A stretch of 30,228 nucleotides of DNA, from positions 1 to 30,228 of the forward strand of contig CANRBU010000005.1 in the NCBI GenBank assembly GCA_947628925.1, written 5' to 3'. This document shows, one piece after another, positions 7,069-14,676 of the stretch. The translations under genes were made by a program, and so were the position numbers. The notes under the pieces were generated by a model. It had not been told where the DNA came from and searched no databases. It saw only the letters and a list, made by a program, of their open reading frames with translations. How positions within the stretch are numbered: the stretch's first letter is position 1; every line of letters begins with the position of its first letter. Source of the stretch: an uncultured Clostridia bacterium (GTDB taxonomy: Bacteria; Bacillota; Clostridia; TANB77; CAG-508).

Positions 7069-7992
7069 CTATATAAAAACACTACATTTTATTTTTCTCA
7101 TTTTTGTTACTGCTTTACAAATTGCGTTTATAATATTTTCATTTTCTTCTTGTATTAGCATGTAGAACTTCGTTTTTATTCTGTCATCAAAATTATCAAT
7201 TTCATCCTCTGACAGTTGTTTCTCCATTTCTACTATTTCATATTCATTTTCTAATCTATATACCAATCTTCCAAAATCAAGTATTGCATCTTGACATAAG
7301 TCATTGTTTGTCTTTAAAAAATCTTTATTTTTATTTATTATTTCTGTCAATTCATTAGCATGTTTTTGTCTTTCTTCATATGTCAAATTTCTTAAATTTA
7401 GTAGTGCAAGTTTGTATGTGATGTGTTGTACGATGTTTCTTAATTTGTTTTTTTCTTCTATTGGCATTTTAATAGTATCATTCTTTTGAACGGAATAATA
7501 TGCTGATTGTTCGGATATATAAGCTTCTTTAGAGCATACTCTAATTTCTATTGGAATTTCCATTTGATTAGGAATTAATTTCTCTTTTGCAAAGATGTTA
7601 TATCCTAAAGGTGGAACCCATTTAATATATACTAATGGGGAATATATATATTCTTCTGCAACGAAATTTATATGTTCACTGTTAGGCAATTGTTTTTTTA
7701 AGTATTCTACTATTGGATAAATTTCATCTTCAGTATTAGTTATGAATGAAATTCCAACATAATCGTGTACTTCAACTAATTTTTTCTTGTTAATTCTATA
7801 TGTTCTAATAGCAGAATCTACATTTTTTATTCTTGCTCTATATTTGAATACTTTTCTTGCAATTGCTTCATTTTCCATTGAATTCAAAAATTGTTTTACT
7901 TCATTACTATTATGTAGTAAAGTAATAAATTTTTCAATTTTTTTTTCTTCCTCATCATTTGCTATTACATTTAAATTCATTTTAGTCTTCAT
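7069..7992 (-). CDS. RelA/SpoT-domain-like protein with divergent synthetase motifs
   Basis: A 307-residue soluble protein. Residues ~45–170 resemble the (p)ppGpp synthetase fold: YRARIKNVDSAIRTYR matches the Y-x-R-x-K…S…R/K helix, HDYVGISF the D-x-x-G-x-R strand, GYNIF the GYRSLH loop and IEIRV the E-x-Q-I-R strand. The Asp (D77) and Gly remain, but the Arg of DxxGxR, the RSLH residues and the E/Q of ExQIRT are not seen. Alarmone synthesis may therefore be lost or altered. There is no HD hydrolase, TGS or ACT domain. The gene follows the Nudix gene by 13 nt, suggesting one transcript. The family assignment is moderate, and what it senses or makes is unknown. Confidence 0.6.
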   Translation of the reverse strand: MKTKMNLNVIANDEEEKKIEKFITLLHNSNEVKQFLNSMENEAIARKVFKYRARIKNVDSAIRTYRINKKKLVEVHDYVGISFITNTEDEIYPIVEYLKKQLPNSEHINFVAEEYIYSPLVYIKWVPPLGYNIFAKEKLIPNQMEIPIEIRVCSKEAYISEQSAYYSVQKNDTIKMPIEEKNKLRNIVQHITYKLALLNLRNLTYEERQKHANELTEIINKNKDFLKTNNDLCQDAILDFGRLVYRLENEYEIVEMEKQLSEDEIDNFDDRIKTKFYMLIQEENENIINAICKAVTKMRKIKCSVFI

Positions 7993-8005
7993 AAGATTTT
8001 CTCCT

Positions 8006-8446
8006 TTATATGATTTCTAAATTTTTAAACACGTCTAATTCATATAATTTTTTCATTTCTAGATTATCAATTACAGTTTTTATTACATTATAACTTCTAA
8101 AATCTTCTTTATCCATACTTTTAATCTCATCAATGCTTATCCATTTTGTTTCTTCTATTTCATTTTTATTATAATTTAAAGTATTTTCTTCTATTAAATT
8201 TGCTAAAAAATGTATCATTAGAAAACTTCTATCTGTATTATGAACAATTATGGGAAAGACTTTTTTTAATTCTGCCTTACATCCAGTTTCTTCAAGTAAT
8301 TCCCTTTTGGCACCATCAAATATAGTTTCATTTTTTTCAATATGTCCTGCTGGAAAAGCCCATTTTCCTTTACATTCTTTTTTCGCTTCTCTTACCATTA
8401 AAAGTTTATTATCTTTTAATATGACAATTCCTGCAATGATTTCCAT
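8006..8446 (-). CDS. Nudix hydrolase
   Basis: This 146-residue protein contains a complete Nudix box, G-x5-E-x7-RELLEETGC (residues 34–56: GHIEKNE…), the Mg-binding loop-helix of enzymes that hydrolyse nucleoside diphosphates linked to another moiety. The flanking strands (IIAGIVILKDNKLLMVRE and KWAFPAGH) fit the MutT-like fold. The substrate cannot be told. The ribosome site is AGGGGGG, eight nt before the ATG. It sits between a split hypothetical gene and the RelA/SpoT-like gene on the same strand, an arrangement compatible with nucleotide or alarmone metabolism, though that is inference. Confidence 0.88.
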   Translation of the reverse strand: MEIIAGIVILKDNKLLMVREAKKECKGKWAFPAGHIEKNETIFDGAKRELLEETGCKAELKKVFPIIVHNTDRSFLMIHFLANLIEENTLNYNKNEIEETKWISIDEIKSMDKEDFRSYNVIKTVIDNLEMKKLYELDVFKNLEII

Positions 8447-8474
8447 ATGTATTCCCCCCTAAAAAATTTTTTAA

Positions 8475-9128
8475 TTATCTTTCATCATTTCTTTCGGCAA
8501 AAAATGATTTGTCTGCAAATCGTTCTTTTCTGTTAAATTCAATAGGAAAAAGAGAACCATCAAGAATCATTCCTTGAACACCAAATGATTTTAGGCCATC
8601 TTTTAATAATTGCTCTTTTTTTATGTATAATGGCAATATAATTTCATCTAAAAGAAGTTCTTTTATTGATAAAGACATTGGAGAGTAAGTTTTAGGAATT
8701 TTTCCTTTTATATCTTCTTTCTTATACCCTATGTTGATTAGATGTTGAAGTCTACGTCTAGCTGAATTCACATATTCTTCATTAGATATTATATGTTTTC
8801 TATATTGGTTCATTTTATTAGGTGTTACAAATAATACTTCCTCCCAATCAATAACCCAAGCCTCATGATTTTCTTTTCCTTTTGTAATTGCTCCCATATC
8901 AAACCCTTTTCCTAGAAAATCAATAAATATTTTTTCATTCATTTGTAAATATACATTAAAAGCACCATCTGTTTTTACCTTTTCTTGTGTACCTTTTTCG
9001 GTATCTATGCATAAAACAACCCCATTAGGATTACTCTGTTTTACTCGTTGTATATAATTTTTTACGTCCTCTTTTTTTACAAAATTACCTTCAACTCCGA
9101 AGCGTTGCTGGTTCACCAGTTTTTGCAT
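8475..9128 (-). CDS. Conserved hypothetical protein, C-terminal part of a split gene
   Basis: This frame of 217 residues has an internal ATG with no good ribosome site (GCAGAGCTG before it) and overlaps the frame 9318–9091 in +1 register. Skipping one base near 9100–9091 joins KTGEP…to…GVEGNFVKKEDVKNYIQRVK, giving a continuous ~280-residue protein. The body (GVVLCIDTE, GKGFDMGAITKGKENHEAWV, IDWEEVLF) and a basic, helical C-terminus suggest a soluble protein. I recall similar bacterial proteins without a known function. The real first part is the 75-residue frame upstream; treat the two as one disrupted or frameshifted gene. It is followed 28 nt later by the Nudix gene. Confidence 0.5.
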   Translation of the reverse strand: MQKLVNQQRFGVEGNFVKKEDVKNYIQRVKQSNPNGVVLCIDTEKGTQEKVKTDGAFNVYLQMNEKIFIDFLGKGFDMGAITKGKENHEAWVIDWEEVLFVTPNKMNQYRKHIISNEEYVNSARRRLQHLINIGYKKEDIKGKIPKTYSPMSLSIKELLLDEIILPLYIKKEQLLKDGLKSFGVQGMILDGSLFPIEFNRKERFADKSFFAERNDER

Positions 9129-9318
9129 CAGCTCTGCAAGTAAATATTTCAGGAAGTTGGTCTTCTATTTTTTTAAATTCTTCATAACTATCTAATACAA
9201 ATAAATTTTTTGTTTTGCTTATTTTGGGTAACCACTTATTTAAAAGAATTGTTCCATATGCTTTCCCATATTGTGATATATATTTTTCATCAGATTTATT
9301 ATGCATTTCATATAGCAT
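9091..9318 (-). CDS. Conserved hypothetical protein, N-terminal part of a split gene
   Basis: A 75-residue frame starting at ATG behind a textbook AAGGAGG site at optimal distance, so this is the true translation start of the split gene. It encodes ISQYGKAYGTILLNKWLPKI…DSYEEFKKI…CRADAKTGEPA and then stops shortly after the frame of 9128–8475 becomes the sensible one. No family function is known to me. It is either a real frameshift (pseudogene) or a base error. Confidence 0.5.
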   Translation of the reverse strand: MLYEMHNKSDEKYISQYGKAYGTILLNKWLPKISKTKNLFVLDSYEEFKKIEDQLPEIFTCRADAKTGEPATLRS

Positions 9319-9391
9319 ATTATTTTCCTCCTTTTCTATATTATTTTTTTATATCGTAAAAATGTAAAATGAAAAAACTAATTTTATAAAA

Positions 9392-9427
9392 ACACTACAT
9401 TTTGTTTTGAAACTTCAAATGTAGTGT
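9392..9427 (-). terminator. Intrinsic terminator of the bile-salt hydrolase operon
   Basis: Perfect 11-bp arms ACACTACATTT (9392–9402) and AAATGTAGTGT (9417–9427) are followed on the minus strand by TTTTTATAAAA. It lies just after the stop of the hydrolase gene (9441). Confidence 0.8.
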
Positions 9428-9440
9428 CTTTGGTTAAAAT

Positions 9441-10415
9441 TTAATTTTGCATGTATATTTGTTGACCTTTAACTAGATTGTAGTTTATTAATTCAGAACA
9501 ATCTAAATTTTCTTTATACATGTCTATGCCAGTAATTTGGCTATTTTCATAAGTAGTATAGTAATAAATTCTTTTATCTAAATTGCAACAAGAACTATAA
9601 ATTGTTATTTCATATTTGTCATCTCCCATGTGGACACAACCTCTTTGTTGATACACAGATTCTAATATATGAAAAAATTGACTAATACTTTCGGATTCAG
9701 TATCACCAGACAATGAATTCATTTTAGTAAAAGTAGCTTTTACAAACCTTGAAACTGATGATAAATCTCCAGGCAATCCCATTGCACCCATTCCGCGACT
9801 ATAAGTTTCCAAATTTAAATCTTTTGAGAAATTGTTTACAGGTGGTTCAGTTGATAAACTCATATAATTATTTAGATTGAATAATTGAATATCAAAAGTT
9901 GGGTTATTAGTAAGAACTCCAACTGGATTATCATAAATTTTTAAACCATCTTTTACACTTTCAACAGTTATAGAACTTTTGAAATCTGCAATAATCCAAT
10001 GCAATGGAGAAGCAGGCAATCCATCACTAAAATTAATATTTGCAATATTTATATTTTTTAAAAGATCTTTTGCATCTTCAATAGATGAACATTGAGATAA
10101 AATATAAGGTATAAACTCAAAAGGAGCAATATTATTTTTTCCAACTGCTATGTCTTTGTAATCAGCATTTTTTGGGAAATTTAAACCAGCCATACCAAGA
10201 CCTTTTTCATTTATAGCATCATAATAAAGTGGGTAATTATTTGCAACATATGCCATTCCAATCATAGCATAATGAGTGTGTATATTCTCTACTTCTCTAA
10301 ATTTAAATTCATAATTTCTAGGTGTTATAGTAATAGTTTCTTTATATGAATACTCCAAATCTAAATTTCTTCCAAAATAATGATTTTTTGTACTATAAGT
10401 TACAGCTGTACACAT
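9441..10415 (-). CDS. cbh: Choloylglycine hydrolase (conjugated bile-salt hydrolase), Ntn family
   Basis: A 324-residue Ntn-hydrolase of the choloylglycine/penicillin V acylase family, which cleaves the amide bond of glyco- and tauro-conjugated bile acids. Met1 is removed to free the nucleophile Cys2 (MCTAVTY). The other active-site residues are in place: R16 and D19 in FGRNLDLEYSY, N79 in AGLNFP, N170/N171 in LTNNP, and R223 in LSSVSRF after GLPGD. This set and spacing match clostridial bile-salt hydrolases better than penicillin acylases. The length is typical and there is no signal peptide, so it acts in the cytosol. The ribosome site is AGGAGG. It is last in an operon with an envelope-lytic enzyme and a membrane protein. 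Its presence points to an animal-gut habitat. Confidence 0.92.
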   Translation of the reverse strand: MCTAVTYSTKNHYFGRNLDLEYSYKETITITPRNYEFKFREVENIHTHYAMIGMAYVANNYPLYYDAINEKGLGMAGLNFPKNADYKDIAVGKNNIAPFEFIPYILSQCSSIEDAKDLLKNINIANINFSDGLPASPLHWIIADFKSSITVESVKDGLKIYDNPVGVLTNNPTFDIQLFNLNNYMSLSTEPPVNNFSKDLNLETYSRGMGAMGLPGDLSSVSRFVKATFTKMNSLSGDTESESISQFFHILESVYQQRGCVHMGDDKYEITIYSSCCNLDKRIYYYTTYENSQITGIDMYKENLDCSELINYNLVKGQQIYMQN

Positions 10416-10432
10416 ATATATCCTCCTAGTTT

Positions 10433-11281
10433 TTAAGAAAGTTCTTGGAAAAATGTATATTCACTACCAGAAGTATTATTTCTAGTTTGATATAAATATC
10501 CTCCTAAAATTTCTTTTGATTCAGTATTTAAAGTTATATCTATATTTGCATGATATACAAAAGTAGAATTTTCATAATTTTTTATATGAATATCAAACAA
10601 CAAATTGGCATCTAAATTAGCTAAATCTACACCAGACTGTTCCAAAATTTTTCCATTAAAAACAACTGAATTAATATCATCATGTATAGAATAGTTTTTA
10701 ACAATACCTCGATTTAAATAACCTAGAGATATAGGGTTAGAGCAATCTGCATAAAAAGTAGGTGTAGTATAATTAGCAGATTCATTTTCTTCATTAGTAT
10801 TAACAATATTAAAATCGATACGACCAGCTGAGGCACTAGATAATGATTCAAAAGCGCCAAAGCTATTTAGATTTTTATAATTTAAAATTTGAGTACCAAC
10901 TTCAGGGTTTGAAGTTGAAATACGTATATTATCAACCCACAATTCTTTTACTGTATTTTGTGTATTCAAGTCAGATATAGAAGAAGTATTATCAATATAA
11001 ATTGCAATATCTGTGTATTGACAAATATCTAAGTTTTGTAAAGATTGATTTTCACTGTTATCAATAGCATTTGCACTGCTATACAATAAAATACGATTTA
11101 CTTTAAAGATAGATACTTGATTTTGTTCTGCAATTTTTAATGATTGATTAATAAAATCTTCTTTGCAATAACTTTTATAGAAAATATAGGAATAAGAAAG
11201 GATGCACAGTATTAGCACAAGAATTAAAACTGTAAAAGCTATTTTTGTATGTCTAATTTTGATTTTTGGAAGCTTCACCAA
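10433..11281 (-). CDS. Membrane-anchored protein of unknown function
   Basis: One transmembrane helix near the N-terminus (IAFTVLILVLILCILSYSY) is followed by ~240 residues that are Asn/Ser-rich, weakly charged and probably extracytoplasmic. I recognise no domain. An upstream ATG at 11350 would overlap the previous gene; instead, TTG at 11281 (or GTG at 11278) lies six (nine) nt after a perfect AAGGAGG (11294–11288), so the TTG start is chosen. It sits between the glucosaminidase gene and the bile-salt hydrolase gene and is probably cotranscribed with both. An envelope role is only inferred from topology and neighbours. Confidence 0.65.
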   Translation of the reverse strand: MVKLPKIKIRHTKIAFTVLILVLILCILSYSYIFYKSYCKEDFINQSLKIAEQNQVSIFKVNRILLYSSANAIDNSENQSLQNLDICQYTDIAIYIDNTSSISDLNTQNTVKELWVDNIRISTSNPEVGTQILNYKNLNSFGAFESLSSASAGRIDFNIVNTNEENESANYTTPTFYADCSNPISLGYLNRGIVKNYSIHDDINSVVFNGKILEQSGVDLANLDANLLFDIHIKNYENSTFVYHANIDITLNTESKEILGGYLYQTRNNTSGSEYTFFQELS

Positions 11282-11292
11282 TTCATTCCTCC

Positions 11293-12675
11293 TTATTTTT
11301 CTAATCGTTTGTATAACATTTCCATATAACTGTAAACTTTTGTATGCCATTCAGGGTCGCTTGCATAACGAATATTAACAGCACTAACTGTAGAACCGTT
11401 ATAATATGTTGCAACAGCTTTTTCATTATCATAAATTTTTGTTCCAATAGGGTTAAGGTAGTATTTTACTAAAACTTTAGCAACTAATTCCATTCCTTCT
11501 TCATATGTATCAAAATCGAAAGAAGACTCATAAGGAGTAGAATCATAAGAACCATATCCAAATAAATTCTTTTTATCATCTGCAATTTGTGAACTACCCC
11601 AAGCACTTTCATGAATAGCTATAGAAGCTAAGAAAATGCCATTTATATTATACTTTCTATCAATTTTATAAAATACTTCATAATTATCTCTAAAAATATG
11701 ATTTTTATCATTAGGTAAGCCAGTAAAAATCTTCTTAAAATCTGACAAAGTTAAGCCAGAAGATTGATTTAAAGGCATATTAATATCTAATTTTACAACT
11801 AATTTCTTAATACGATTTTTCTCAGGCATAGTAGGTGAAACAGCAGCGGAAGTTAAATAGCTAGTAGGTAAATAACCTTCAATGCCTTCGTAAGATACTT
11901 TGCACCATTCTTCATTAGGCAAGTCCAAAAGAGTAACATCAAAATATTGTTCAATTTCAATTATATCTTTGCCATCATCTTCAAGTTTATCACGTAAATA
12001 TGTATCTTTTGTCAGATATAAAGTATCTTTCAAATGAGCTTTTATCTTTGCTAAGAATTCAGAAGTTCCAACATCAACAATTTGAGGAATATAATCCTTA
12101 GTTTTTTGTTCACTTAGAATGGCTTCATCTGTTAATTGACCATTTTGATAAGATCTTACTAAAGTCACATTTTTCTTACCGTTTGTACCTTCTTGTAAAA
12201 CTACTTTTTCATCTTTTGGTAAAGTAGCACGATTAGTATATAGTGTATCAAAAGGAATATCGCGTTCTTCGATTACTTGTTCTTTTACAACTTCTAAAGC
12301 AGCATTTGAAGTGATAATGTTATGAGCATTTAGGCGATGACGGTTAATTTCTATTGAAATAGGTTCTTGATTAATACTAGCTAAAGGAGAATATAGTTCA
12401 ATAGAATCATCATTAGCTGAACTTGAAGTTGACCAACAAAAGGCAATAACCATAGCAACTAATAAAATAACTAAAATAATTGAAATACTAATAGTTTTTT
12501 TATTAGATGTATATGAATACTGTACATTTTTAGGCTTATTATTTTTAGCAGTATGTGTGTTTGCTGTTTTTTTAGAATTTTGAGCTTCATATTGAAGACG
12601 TGTTTCTTGTAGTTCCCTAAACACATCAGTAAGTTGTCTATTATCAGAATCAAAATATCCTTTCTTGTAGGCCAT
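11293..12675 (-). CDS. Membrane-anchored SH3-domain endo-β-N-acetylglucosaminidase-type cell wall hydrolase
   Basis: About 460 residues from the ATG at 12675 (GGAGG eight nt upstream); an earlier ATG at 12708 lacks such a site. The order is a short Lys/Gln-rich cytoplasmic tail, one transmembrane helix (ISIILVILLVAMVIAFCW), a linker region, a bacterial SH3-like domain (TYLRDKL…EWCKVSYEGIEGYLPTSYL), then a GH73-like glucosaminidase domain with the catalytic-type Glu in FLASIAIHESAWGSSQIA and later YYNGSTV…YASDPEWHTKV. This family cuts the glycan strands of peptidoglycan. It is the first gene of the operon that ends with the bile-salt hydrolase gene. Confidence 0.85.
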   Translation of the reverse strand: MAYKKGYFDSDNRQLTDVFRELQETRLQYEAQNSKKTANTHTAKNNKPKNVQYSYTSNKKTISISIILVILLVAMVIAFCWSTSSSANDDSIELYSPLASINQEPISIEINRHRLNAHNIITSNAALEVVKEQVIEERDIPFDTLYTNRATLPKDEKVVLQEGTNGKKNVTLVRSYQNGQLTDEAILSEQKTKDYIPQIVDVGTSEFLAKIKAHLKDTLYLTKDTYLRDKLEDDGKDIIEIEQYFDVTLLDLPNEEWCKVSYEGIEGYLPTSYLTSAAVSPTMPEKNRIKKLVVKLDINMPLNQSSGLTLSDFKKIFTGLPNDKNHIFRDNYEVFYKIDRKYNINGIFLASIAIHESAWGSSQIADDKKNLFGYGSYDSTPYESSFDFDTYEEGMELVAKVLVKYYLNPIGTKIYDNEKAVATYYNGSTVSAVNIRYASDPEWHTKVYSYMEMLYKRLEK

Positions 12676-12712
12676 ATAAACTCCTCCACTTCTAAAATAA
12701 ATATCCAATACT

Positions 12713-12741
12713 ATTATATACTAATATCCGTAACTTGTCCA
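12713..12741 (-). promoter_or_regulatory. Promoter of the glucosaminidase–bile-salt hydrolase operon
   Basis: On the minus strand, TGGACA (12741–12736, five of six to consensus), a 17-nt spacer and a perfect TATAAT (12718–12713) lie about 38 nt before the ATG. It is back to back with the rnc promoter. Confidence 0.65.
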
Positions 12742-12762
12742 TAGATTTTTAGAAAAAATATA

Positions 12763-12790
12763 TTGCAAATTTTGTAAAATAGTATATAAT
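12763..12790 (+). promoter_or_regulatory. Promoter of rnc
   Basis: TTGCAA (12763–12768), a 16-nt spacer and a perfect TATAAT (12785–12790). The 5' leader would be very short, about 15–20 nt, holding only the GGGAGGTG ribosome site. Confidence 0.6.
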
Positions 12791-12813
12791 AGAAAAGGGA
12801 GGTGAAAAGCAAG

Positions 12814-13500
12814 GTGCAGGAAAATAATTTAGCAGAATTACAAGAAAAAATAGGCTATAAATTTACGGATATAAAGCTTTTAAAGAATGCATTAACACAC
12901 ACATCATATGCTTATGAAAATAAACTAGCAAGTAATGAAAAACTAGAATTTTTAGGAGATAGCATTTTAGAATTTGTTTCTAGCCAGTATTTATACCAAA
13001 ATTATAAACAACTAAAAGAAGGAGAAATGACTAAAGTTAGAGCAACTGTCGTATGTGAAGAAAGTTTGTACAAAATAGCTAAACGACATAATTTTAGTGA
13101 TTTCTTATATGTTGGAAAATCAGAAAGAATATCAAAAGGAAATGAAAAAACAGCAATTTTAGCAGATAGTGTTGAAGCAGTTATAGCAGCAATATACTTA
13201 GATGGAGGTTTGGAACCAGTTACCAAATTTATTATAGAAAATTTAAAAGAAGAAATCAAAAAAGCAGCAGAACATGTAGGTGATAAAGATTATAAAACAG
13301 TTTTGCAAGAAAAACTGCAAGAGAATGGAAACATAAAAATAGAATATAAAATAATTAGAGAAACAGGTCCAGACCATGATAAAACTTTTGAAGCAGAAGT
13401 AGTAGTAGAAGGAAAAAAATTAGCAGAAGGTACAGGAAAGAGTAAAAAACAAGCAGAGATGAAAGCAGCACAAAAAGCTTTAAATAATCTAGAAGGTTGA
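12814..13500 (+). CDS. rnc: Ribonuclease III
   Basis: A double-strand-specific endoribonuclease for rRNA and mRNA processing. The signature NEKLEFLGDS and the second metal-site block DSVEAVIAAIYLDGG are intact. A C-terminal dsRNA-binding domain (DYKTVLQEKLQE…GTGKSKKQAEMKAAQKAL) covers about the last 70 residues. The length of 228 is normal. GTG at 12814 is preferred because GGAGGTG lies nine nt upstream; the first in-frame GTG (12802) would overlap that site. The stop codon TGA is part of a GGTTGAAAA motif like the left arm of the repeat family found further along. Followed closely by the radical SAM gene. Confidence 0.95.
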   Translation: MQENNLAELQEKIGYKFTDIKLLKNALTHTSYAYENKLASNEKLEFLGDSILEFVSSQYLYQNYKQLKEGEMTKVRATVVCEESLYKIAKRHNFSDFLYVGKSERISKGNEKTAILADSVEAVIAAIYLDGGLEPVTKFIIENLKEEIKKAAEHVGDKDYKTVLQEKLQENGNIKIEYKIIRETGPDHDKTFEAEVVVEGKKLAEGTGKSKKQAEMKAAQKALNNLEG

Positions 13501-13549
13501 AAAGCAATTACAGTTTTCGTTAGTAATGTACAGAAAGGAAGGTATAGCT

Positions 13550-14608
13550 ATGAAAGAAAAATACATTATACCAATATTTGTACCACATTTAGGATGCCCA
13601 AATGACTGTATATTTTGTAATCAAAAATCAATAAGTGGTCAAAAAGAAGAAATGACAAAAGACAAAGCAAGAAAGATAATAGATGATTTCTTAAAAGAAA
13701 TAAACGACAAGCAGGCAGAAAAAGAAATAGCCTTTTTTGGAGGAAGCTTTACAGCCATAAAAACAGAAAAGCAAGAAGAATTGCTAGGACTTGCATATGA
13801 ATATGTACAACAAGGAAAAGTAGATAGTATACGTATCTCAACTAGGCCAGATTATATAAATAGGGAAATTTTAAAAAGATTGAAGAAATATAAAGTTAAA
13901 ACTATTGAGTTAGGTGTACAATCAGCAAATGACTATATACTAAAAAGAGCAGGTAGAGGTCATAATTTTGAAGATGTAAAAAAAGCATCAAAATTGATTA
14001 GAAGATATTGTTTCACACTAGGACACCAGATGATGGTGGGGTTACCTGAAAGTACAAGAATTGATGAGATAAACACAGCAAAACAGTTGATAAAATTAAA
14101 ACCAAAAATGGTAAGAATTTATCCAGTTTTAGTAATAAAAGGAACAAAATTAGAAGAAGAAGTAAAAAACGGAAAATATCAGCCATTAACACTTGTACAA
14201 GCAGTAGAAACATGTAAAGAACTTGTTAAAATGTTTGATAAAAAGCATATTGATATTATAAGAGTAGGGCTTCAAAATACAGATGAAATTACAGACCCAA
14301 GCAATAAAGAAAGTGAAGTCGTTGCAGGTCCATTTCATCCAGCATTCAGGCAATTAGTTGAATCAGCTTTGTGGTATGATGCGGTTGTAAATAAAATCAA
14401 ACAACTTAATGTAAAAGTAAAAGAAGTGCAAGTTACAGTAAACCCAATAGATGTAAACAATGTAATTGGTCATAAAAAAGAAAATATACAAAAACTAAAA
14501 GATACATATGATGTAGATTTAATTATAAAGAAAGATGAAGCAATAAAGCAGGGAAAATCAAAAATCGAAATAATAAAAACATATAATGATTTTTTAGAAG
14601 ATGCATGA
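13550..14608 (+). CDS. Radical SAM protein, Elp3-like family
   Basis: A 352-residue radical SAM enzyme with the cluster motif CPNDCIFC (C16, C20, C23; Cx3Cx2C), followed by the SAM-binding FFGGSFTA and the strands ISTRPDYIN, TIELGVQSAND and GHQMMVGLPEST. This matches the Elp3-type family commonly found beside rnc in clostridia. It lacks the acetyltransferase domain of true Elp3, and the reaction is unknown. ATG at 13550 is chosen because AAGGAAGG lies seven nt upstream; the earlier in-frame ATG at 13526 has none. Probably cotranscribed with rnc. The smc gene that often follows in clostridia is not here. Confidence 0.85.
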   Translation: MKEKYIIPIFVPHLGCPNDCIFCNQKSISGQKEEMTKDKARKIIDDFLKEINDKQAEKEIAFFGGSFTAIKTEKQEELLGLAYEYVQQGKVDSIRISTRPDYINREILKRLKKYKVKTIELGVQSANDYILKRAGRGHNFEDVKKASKLIRRYCFTLGHQMMVGLPESTRIDEINTAKQLIKLKPKMVRIYPVLVIKGTKLEEEVKNGKYQPLTLVQAVETCKELVKMFDKKHIDIIRVGLQNTDEITDPSNKESEVVAGPFHPAFRQLVESALWYDAVVNKIKQLNVKVKEVQVTVNPIDVNNVIGHKKENIQKLKDTYDVDLIIKKDEAIKQGKSKIEIIKTYNDFLEDA

Positions 14609-14635
14609 GAGACCTCTAAATGGCCTCTTTTGTTT
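14608..14635 (+). terminator. Weak intrinsic terminator after the radical SAM gene
   Basis: AGAGACC (14608–14614) and GGCCTCT (14622–14628) form a 7-bp stem with one A/C mismatch, followed by TTTTGTTT. It overlaps the stop-codon region. Confidence 0.5.
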
Positions 14636-14676
14636 AGAAAAATTTAAATGGTACATACTACAATCAAGGTGATTTT

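Noticed and set aside
7069..7992. Active bifunctional Rel enzyme
   Set aside because: There is no HD hydrolase or regulatory domain and the synthetase motifs are degenerate.
11282..11350. Upstream ATG start at 11350 for the membrane protein
   Set aside because: It would overlap the glucosaminidase gene, whose sequence it mirrors; a perfect AAGGAGG stands before the TTG at 11281.
12471..12689. Minus-strand 72-residue frame
   Set aside because: It is an out-of-frame shadow of the glucosaminidase N-terminus, without a ribosome site or protein-like composition.
12676..12708. Start at 12708 for the glucosaminidase
   Set aside because: GGAGG lies eight nt before the ATG at 12675, while the 12708 ATG has no ribosome site and would sit next to the −10 box.
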